Assembly: GCA_942486035.1 (NCBI GenBank)
Contig: CALNXK010000107.1
Coordinates: forward strand, 1,162,501 to 1,226,500
Length of the DNA stretch: 64,000 nt
Source: Porites lobata
Lineage: Eukaryota > Cnidaria > Anthozoa > Scleractinia > Poritidae
Direction: 5' to 3'
Shown in pieces: positions 55,861 to 64,000 of this stretch; the stretch's first letter is position 1; every line of letters begins with the position of its first letter. The notes beneath the pieces are model-generated. The model did not search any database. It was given only the letters and a program-made list of their open reading frames with translations, and was not told where the DNA came from. A program made the position numbers and the translations under genes.

Positions 55861-57949
55861 ATATTTAAGCAAACCAAACAAAACGAAATGGAAACAAAAA
55901 CTATGAAACCCCAAAATACTCAAGCGAAGGGAATACTTAGTGGTAACAAACACAACACGCGTTTCGTATGAGAGCCCGGTTTCATATCACAGGCAAGCAC
56001 TCACGTGACGTCACTACGCCAAGCTGTTCCCTATAGAAGCTACAGTAGACGAGGATATTTATTGCTGGGTTATAAAGCGATCCATTACGGTTACAATCAC
56101 CAAACTGGATATGGAAATTCTCCTTCGCGACAATTTACAAGTATTTTTCTTCAAGCTGTGAAATAACACTTATGCTAAAGGCGTTTAACTGTCAGAGTGG
56201 GTTTTTCTCTCAAAATTTACAAAAACCTGTGAAAATTTATGCGATAAGGATTCTTCGCAGCGAAGTCAATTTCTCAAACGAAGAGAAAATATTTCAAAAT
56301 GTCATAGGACCTCTGAGCATTATCTGTTGAATGCCATATTGAAATTTGCATTTGGCAGATGGCAGTCAGTTTTAAGAGTAAGATATTAACATTTCTGAAG
56401 TACCTTGTACTCAGTAGTTATAAAAGAACAATTCTTCTACCATGTGCGTTTGTGTAGGCCGATATAGAGCTTATGAAATTCAACGTTCGCGTTTTAATTC
56501 CTTTCATCGATAGAGTAATACATGGTATCACTTCAATAGTGTTTCAGCTAGCCACGAAACTCTTTTGTTTTCGCTCCATATTAAAGTCGCACCGTCGAAC
56601 CCGACTATCGATTTTTAGGAAACGGTCAAACAATAAAATATGTGGACTTATCTACGATCCAAAGGAGTAAACTGTAACCTTAATAATTCAACACACAACG
56701 AATAAGCGCTAGCAAAACCCACGTACCTGGCGACGCGAATATGGTCAGCAGAATGGAGCCATTCAGTTACAATCCGCCTACGTGCAGCGCATCAGACAGA
56801 ACCACCCAAAAACGACAAGATGTTGAATTCAAATGACCATAAAATAACCTTATTTGGGTATCTTGACTTTGGTATCGCTTTTAACTATTGCCAACAAAAC
56901 AACACGCGATTGGGCCAATACCGAGTTGACTTTATAATTACATTTGATCTGGCTTATTAAGAAGAGCTCTCTGACAAAGGCCTCTCAATCGTACCTCCAC
57001 GTTCCAAAAATATGTGAATAAAATATTTAGGAAGTGCAAAAATAAACACAGCAGGTGTGATATGACATGGTTGTTAACTGATCAATAAAACGTCGTGTGG
57101 TATCGATGTTATGGAGCATGAATTGTTGTGCACTGTATGTAGGCGTTCAGTGTTTTTGAGGTTTTCAAAAATTTAACAAATACTAACGCATGTATCTTCA
57201 AATTTAGACGAATCTTGACCTTCGGTGATTAGGCCATTTCCGAGTTCCAAAAACTCACAGTTTGCAAAAACCTTTCTTGTAAAAATGAGTGTTATTTGCA
57301 TGAGAAAAAAAAAATTCTTTTTCATATCTTCAATAGCTTCGCACTTAGCCTCGCTTAGAGGCTTAAGGCAACTCGAAAATGGACAATTAAATTTGATTCT
57401 GTGTTTTTTTCTGAGTTCAAACGAAGGAACTGCCTGGCTCGGGATTTGCTTCCGACGAAATGCTTCATACCTTTGCGAATTCTCACAAGATGATAGGCTA
57501 CATTTTGTATTAAACAAGTTCACCGACAGTCAACTACGCAGAAAGATGGCACCGTCGGTGAAAGCTCCCTCCAAAACTTTAGCAATGCGCATGCGTCCTC
57601 GCTTTGGCACAAATTATATCGAATATCCGTACTTCTGCCTTCTAATGATAATAATTTATTATTTACGGGGCGCAAAATAGCATTTAAATATGATCTAATG
57701 TGCACAATGATATGAAGGAATCATTCAAAACAAGAGAGAATCTGATTCTCTCTTGTTCAAAATAAACCAGAGGTATAAAATGTCGCCGTGGAAACTACAT
57801 TTAACCTTAAGAGCGGCAACATGAAGAAAATGACTCAGACCTGAAAATAAATGGTGAGCAGAAACTGCCAACTGTTCAACAATATTTCAATACGCAGATT
57901 ATCATTGTGGGAACAATTTTTACTTAAACCGACAAGCGTGTTATACAAC

Positions 57950-58538
57950 AGACCTTATTCACAATACCCGCCACCTTTGCACACGATTTGAGATTGATAG
58001 GATAAATGTAATGTCATGCGGTATTTCAGGCGGCAAACAAGTGATAAAATTTACCAACACGAGTAATCGCGGTCGAGTTCGTTTATTCTCTCAAAACGAG
58101 CCAAGGTTTTAGTCATATAAAATGAACAGTTCGATTATACCGACAAGTGTTACGTCATTATTGCTTGCTGTGTAGCCTCCCACGCAGACGTTTTTAGGGG
58201 ACCTCGTTTTTAATCCCTCCCCACAACGCCTTCTCCTTTGTGGGGCGGGATAAAAAACGAGCTCCCCTAAAAAAGCATGCGTGGAAGGCTACTTGCTGTG
58301 AGGACATCTATAAGCAAAAAAAGCAGCAATGATCATTTCCACCCATAATTTGCCATGATCTCATTTAAGAGAAAAAGTTCTTCATTTTCCGTTGCCTAGA
58401 ATATTCAAATTCGACAGCCATTTTTTTGTATTGGCAAATTTTATCACTTGTTTGCCCCCTGAAAAAACACGTGACATTGCTTTTATCTTATCAATACTTA
58501 AGATCGAGCAAAGATTGCGGGCATCGTGAATAAGGTCT
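57950..58538. mobile_element. MITE with about 100-nt arms
   Basis: The left end 'agaccttattcacaat' and right end 'atcgtgaataaggtct' are inverted copies. Pairing continues through 'ggcaaacaagtgataaaatt' (about 58032) and its reverse complement (about 58438). A different foldback element (58173-58291) is inserted in its centre. Confidence 0.8.
58173..58291. mobile_element. Foldback element nested in the MITE at 57950-58538
   Basis: Ends 'tagcctcccacgc' and 'gcgtggaaggcta', with 'ttttaggggacctcgttttt' mirrored on the other side. The 9-mer 'cttgctgtg' is present on both sides (58164-58172 and 58292-58300) as a target duplication; 9 nt is typical of Mutator-like elements. Confidence 0.82.
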
Positions 58539-60549
58539 ATTCAAATTTTCCTTTTGTTTCTGACTATTAGCCAACTCAATGTCAACGGACACCTCCCTAA
58601 AACGGCGATTTTCTCTGCGACGGGTATTTCTTTAAATTCAAATTTCTTTTCACGAGGCTGTGATTATCAAAATGAAATCGATAAAACTCGGCCCCCTTAA
58701 TTATCCCTCGCGCATAGGATTTTCCTACCATTGTTTGGAAATCACTCTGAAGTCTTTTTACCATGAAATAAGGAAACGAAATACGAACAAACAAACAAAA
58801 AAACTGGCCGATGAGTTGCTGGGAGATTTTAATCATTAAAACCTCAACTGGCAGTGCGCGAGAGGCCAAGAGGGCATCCCTCTTGGGGTTGCTGCCAGAC
58901 TTTTTCGAAAACAACTGAAGCTGTTATTTGGTGCTTCTGTGTGACTTTTAAAGTCTTTTTGACAGTGCGACGATGACGCAAGGTGTACAGTCGAATCCCT
59001 CTGAAACGGACACCGTCGGGACAGGATCAAACACGTAGCCCATTTCAAGAAAATGACATCAAAAGGGGTAGGGAACAACTCTGGCAGGCCGTCTTTGAAA
59101 GCTTTCTGTTGCAGAAAAGGAATATTGAGGCATCATTTTGTGAGATTAACGATATCCGTATTTTCACGTGGACGTTCTCAAGGCATTATAGCCACGAATA
59201 GGACTTGATCAGTGGGGTTGACGTCCTCTTACGTCACTCTCCTTTACGCAAAGGACATTTAATTTTTTGACTTAGTGTTCGTGTTATGCTGAGGTAGGGA
59301 TTAAAACGACTTTTGACGGTATCCGCTTTTAGACCAAGTGCGCAGTCCGTACACTTAAGAGAGACTAATGGGACAAACAGGAAATCTTAGGGCGTGGGCC
59401 GAGATATGTGAATTTCAGAGAAGTAATTTTTAGAGGTTGTAATTAAACGGAAGTGTAATTCCTGAGACGTCCTCATATTTTAATGGATTGTTTGACACGC
59501 CATCAAGTACACGCGCGACTGCCTCACCAAAGCGACAATGCAGAATATTGTAATAGCGCTTGTTGATTTCTATTTGTGACAACATTGAATAAAAGTTCGC
59601 TGACCTCTGTGGAAACCGACTTCCGATTAATTTCAAGCGTTTAATTGATCTAAAAATAACTTTTTGTTTCACTTTCTGCCCAATTATTATCTCTTGGTAC
59701 ACTGTAGAGGTTGAATAGAACTCTTAAATTTTTTCTTTTATTTTTATTAACTAGGAGCAATCGGAGCTTTACCCTGCGAGCAGAGGCTACATTTTCGAAA
59801 AGTAGGCTCTGCTGACAACCGTTCAAATCCGTCCAGAAATCTGGGCGAATAGATTAAAAAAAACGGCGGTCTTTCCTGCTCTTGACCGGTTTACAGCATT
59901 GCGTGAGTCTTGCATGGCAGATCAGAGTTGTCGCGCAATTTTTTTATTCCCGCGAAACTCGCGCCATTTGACGACAGACCTGACGATTAAGTACACGTAC
60001 GTAACAATGGGTCAAACACTGACTAAGATCCTCAGGGCATTCTTTTGCACCGTTGAATGGTCAATAAAATTGGCTAAAAATTGGGGTACAGAAAATTAAA
60101 GTCATCAGAAAAGTTTATTGATTGAGATGTCAAAGCGTCGCGTATCACTTTAAACCCTTGTTGTGTGACACTAGGTTAACTCGACTCACCTACTTAGCAC
60201 TGTTCTCCAAATACAACGCACCCGGAATTTAAAGGTCAACGTTTCACCCGATTCACCACGCGTATGCTACACAACAGAGATCAGGGGTTGCGTTCTTGTA
60301 CCTCGAACGCAATTATTAGGGAATGTTTCAAGCATAATGACGACTCTATAATGACGCAAACAGATAGAAAAACACCTTTTTTCGAAAGAGATGTGTCAAG
60401 AAATTTATCAAAAATCAAATAGAGGGAACTGCCACCAAATTGGCTAAAACATTAAAATTTTTCGCTCAAAACGTTAAAAGAAGGTAAATACAAAAGGACG
60501 TGCGGGGGGCAGACTTGAAGAAGACTGGGATCAATTTAGGTTATTAGAA

Positions 60550-60634
60550 ACTGCCCACCAGCCCCTCCCTTAAGACAACATTAACACTTACTTCTCGTTA
60601 AGGACAAAATGTTGATTTAGGGGAGCGGTACCCG
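60550..60634. repeat. Short foldback, family F2 (copy 2)
   Basis: 'cccctcccttaagacaacat' is mirrored by 'atgttgatttaggggag', with the same loop as at 46136-46230. Confidence 0.7.
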
Positions 60635-61915
60635 AAAACTGTAACGGACTGAAATTGTGTTAGCCTAAGGGTTTTTTTCAAAGGGCAATTTTTGTTGTTT
60701 GTAACGTTTTATATAATGCTTATTGAAGATTTTACAGAATACTTGTTGCTCTCATTAAACCGAGTTCTAATGAAAGAATTCAGTTCACTAGGTCAAAGAG
60801 AAAATTGATCCAGTTCTACAATGTCAAAAATGTCGGCCACTGACCAGTCCTTACACGAAAAAAAAAGAAGAATTCCCAATATTTCAACAGCTTCCTTTCA
60901 CGTCACGTACAAACGAAAAAGAAGATATCGATACCACTGTGACTTCTCTCTATCCGCTACGTTGATAGCTTTCAAAGCAGATTACCATATTTGCATATAA
61001 TACTTTAAAGACGTTTTGTTTTTATTCGCCATAACGCGTGTCATTCTGCAGGTTGATATGACAGTCTTCAAAATCAACATTACTACATCAAAGTCGATTA
61101 TCACGCGACTAACCCATGCGCACGAGACGGGATTGCTGGTAACTTTCTAATCAGATTGCGTGACAATGAATAATATTACGTTTTACTGAACTGAATTTAG
61201 CCGGATTATCTGTCAAACTGTGAGGCAGTCAAATATATCCTATAAAGGTCATGTACGTTTGTATGCCAAATACCATGATATTCTATGACATGGGCTAGGA
61301 GATCTAACACATCCAATGAAAGCAGATTAGCAAGTTGCATTAACCCCTGTAGAAAAGTAAAAAGTCAGTTTGGATGTACACTAAGAGGCTTCCTCGACGT
61401 CTGTTTGTACAAAAGACATATTTTTGTATCCCAGTTGTACAGCTGTAAACATTAACAACTGTACTCATATCGTTGATTGGCGTAGCGACGCATTAAGGCT
61501 CGAAAAAAATAACGTGCTGCTTTCAACATAACAGAAAACTTAATCGATCGGACATTAGTCAGCTTGAGTGAAAAATGTGACCCAAGTCGTCATGTTCGTT
61601 GAAGTTCAGGATCTAAATTTAAATCACAAAAGTTGCAGCTTTTATATTTAGCTTACAAAGGCGACAGTGTTTTGACAACTTTGAGAAAACAGTTCTGATA
61701 TTAAACCAAAGATGTATGTACAAATCATTCATTTTGCGAAACATCGAAAGATCGCAGCAATATGGTACAGGGAAAAGTTTAGCCTTTGGAACGATCGAAT
61801 TTTTAAGGATACCTAGAAGTACACATTGTATAAAATACTTCTCTAAAGTCATACATAATGAAACATCTAGTTTTGTAGTCATAAAATAATTTTAATACGT
61901 CTGCAAATGTCATAC

Positions 61916-62079
61916 CTTCGAACGCGTTCGATTTCTTCTTGATCAATCTCTTCCCAGTAACTTGCGTTTCGTACCATTTCTGCTTCATCAACAGGGCTGC
62001 CATTTTCAACATGATTCAAGTCCCCAGTTTCTTTGTTTGTCTCCATCGCTACCACTGCGTCTGCGGTCTCGGACTCCAT
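61916..62079 (-). CDS. First coding exon of the repeat-protein gene
   Basis: ATG at 62079 opens 54 codons plus two bases: MESETADAVVAMETNKETGD ... EEIDQEEIERVR, ending at donor 'ag|gtatga'. It is acidic, with no signal peptide, so the protein is probably cytoplasmic. Joining to the acceptor at 54984 keeps the frame and gives ...ERVRSEREKEAGKITTEELP, after which the first repeat begins. Direct joining is inferred from phase and sequence logic; small exons between cannot be excluded. Confidence 0.75.
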
Positions 62080-64000
62080 TCTCTACAAGATGCTCACTAC
62101 ACTGTACTTCTGGCCTAGATAAAATGTCTGGAACGTCGAGCCTGTTGCAGAGAGACTAAATAAACACGCCCAGAAAAATTCAGGCAGAACGGAACTGATG
62201 TAATGCATACTAAAACATGCTCTTTGTTAGATTACCCCACTCATGTGAACTAGCCAATGGGAGCGCGTGATTCCGTTACAGCCGAGTGCCCAAGGCTCTG
62301 TTTTGGAAAGACCTCTTGAGGAGTTGAACTTCTAGATAACGCATCTGCAACAGCGATAGGGTTACATTTCTCAAAAATAACAAAAAAGTACAATTTTACA
62401 AATCCTGCGCAATTTTGTGGCACATTTATTACCTCAGGATAAATTATAAACAAGAAAAGTATTTACAATAACAATCTTAGGAATCTTGTTTCTTTGTATA
62501 AAAATCGTCCTCTGGAACTTTTCGGAAGCCAAATTAAGGCAAAATCAAACAATTCAACTATGACATCCAACAATGCACTAAAATTTTGAAGACATTTACA
62601 AATCGGTGAAAACTACACTATTGTGCTCAAAACTTCTTCGTATGGAGACATTACGTCTGAAGCGTAAGATCACAAATGACTCAAATACCAGTTATGCTAA
62701 TTATGTCACAAAAGTTCGATCTTTTAGGATGTTTTCTTTACATTGATGGATAATGTGTTCTATTATTTCTAAAGTGAGTTGTGATTTTGCCTTTTCTGGG
62801 CATTGTTTAGTACTAAGAGCAGTGAATCGGAGAAAATTAGTCATTACCGTATTTGTAGACAAAAATACACAATTTTAGATCGAGATCACTCGCAAAAAGA
62901 CGCATTTTTTAAAGCATCATCCGATTCTGGGTTGTTCCAAAAACACAAGTACAACAAAACGCAATTTGAGCGAAGTGGATTATTTAAATTGGCTGTATAC
63001 TGCAAAAAACAAAAGGGATTCCGACTGAATCTTTCCCGGCGGTAACTGATATAGTTTTAACAGGAGGTATGGGGTGCGATCAAAAATTAACAAAAAGAAC
63101 CTTCTGACAAATTTTAGAGTTCTTTACGAAAGAGCAAAGAGTAGTTTCTGCTAAGCGAAGGCTCTGTTTTAAAGACTGGAATATTTCAAAGAAACAAGAG
63201 CATATCTGCCCAAATTTAGCGAATTCGAAGTGATATTCGGTAATACCTAACAGAATTTAATGAATCCGGAATACACGAATAGCCGAGAGTGCTAAAGGCA
63301 AAAGAGATAGCAACGATTTAATTGAGGATCTCGCATTCTAAAAATAGTCAAAATATCTCAGGTATGAAAGAGTAGGAAGTTCCACTTTGGAGAAAGGGGA
63401 ATTTTTCTCGAGCCAAAAGAAAAAGAGCTTAGGACAAGAGCATTACAAACTTTATAGGATTTAAACTCAAAGTTTAGCAATTACTTAATTCAAAGCCATC
63501 TTACTTACTTTTATAAATTACCAGTTCGGGTGACTCTATTTGTTAATTTTACGGTTTTCTCATTCTTCTGTATATTCCAGTAACTAAGTAGACACTATTT
63601 TGTGGTGAAAGCTTAGTGTTCTCTTTTAGTATTCAATGAATATTTTCGCATAACCCTGTTCGTACTAAAAGTGCGAACTGGACGCGTATGTTTTGCATCT
63701 TAGAGAAAGTACAAAGGCTCTACTCCGAACCCCACCCCCACATGGTATACTGATAATAGGAAAAACTCAGCCTGCACCTCTCCCCCCGGCCCAGAATAGG
63801 AAGATTATCGCACGTTAAAATCCATACCCAATCACCAACAACATTAATGATTTAAAACGCTGAAAAATGTGGCGATAACAAGACAGTGGGCATACAAGAA
63901 CAAAGAAATTGAACGGATCGTCTTAAGTGGATTTATAGAGAAGATTGACTAAGGCGTACGGCCGGGGTGGGGGGGGGGGAAGACATGCGGGGATCCCCGT
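62080..64000. other. Upstream region of the repeat-protein gene; no other gene seen
   Basis: Includes the presumed promoter and 5' UTR (about 62080-62300). The frame at 62803-63045 has no recognised homologue. The window ends in a G-run. Confidence 0.45.

Larger units (their letters stand above)
54985..61915 (-). other. Large intron of the repeat-protein gene
   Basis: About 6.9 kb between acceptor 54985-54987 and donor 61915. Contains several repeats listed separately and no confirmed internal exon. The phases of the two known exons fit each other directly. The minus-strand frame at 57173-57523 looks like a dispersed repeat ORF and not an exon. Confidence 0.6.

Noticed and set aside
57173..57523. 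116-codon minus-strand ORF, considered as an internal exon of the repeat-protein gene
   Set aside because: No repeat-like sequence, no matching splice phases and it looks like a dispersed repeat ORF; the flanking exons already join in frame.

Overview
The window looks like nuclear DNA from a cnidarian, most likely an anthozoan such as a reef coral. Genes are sparse and split by AT-rich introns with GT..AG borders. The DNA is full of short inverted-repeat (MITE or foldback) elements and a tRNA-derived SINE with an (ATT)n tail. The recognisable genes are animal-type: PA14-containing B4GALNT-like glycosyltransferases, an EGF/SEA mucin-like protein and ankyrin proteins. No species can be named from sequence alone, and I see no bacterial, viral, rRNA or clear functional tRNA gene.

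Layout. 1-11.3 kb is repeat-rich and without a convincing gene; it holds CAGT-type satellite DNA, foldback elements and a decayed Crypton-like fragment. 11.3-16.5 kb holds a dead minus-strand B4GALNT3-like gene with several stops and frameshifts. 16.5-23.1 kb is non-coding apart from MITEs, a SINE and a 247-bp palindrome. 23.15-28.81 kb holds consecutive plus-strand exons of a mucin-like gene: about 24 copies of an 84-bp Ser-alternating repeat, two EGF exons and a SEA-like exon, joined by symmetric phase-1 introns. A 49-bp minisatellite follows directly. 29.7-31.1 kb is a second copy of part of the dead B4GALNT gene and its flank. 32.4-40.2 kb (minus) holds two open PA14 first exons and one set of catalytic exons that appear broken. 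40.6-41.7 kb is a three-level nest of transposable elements. 43.1-43.55 kb (minus) and 47.9-48.7 kb (plus) are single-exon ankyrin genes; the second carries a PP1-docking RVxF motif and has a decayed partial duplicate at about 50.35-50.6 kb. 53.4-62.1 kb (minus) is a gene with one large exon of about 15 degenerate repeats and a first exon about 7 kb upstream.

How the parts may fit together. B4GALNT3/4 enzymes add beta-1,4-GalNAc to GlcNAc ends of glycoproteins, and the gene lying between the B4GALNT copies encodes a heavily O-glycosylatable secreted or surface protein. A functional link is only an inference from position. The B4GALNT family here is mostly relics, so this may equally be a site of local duplication and loss.
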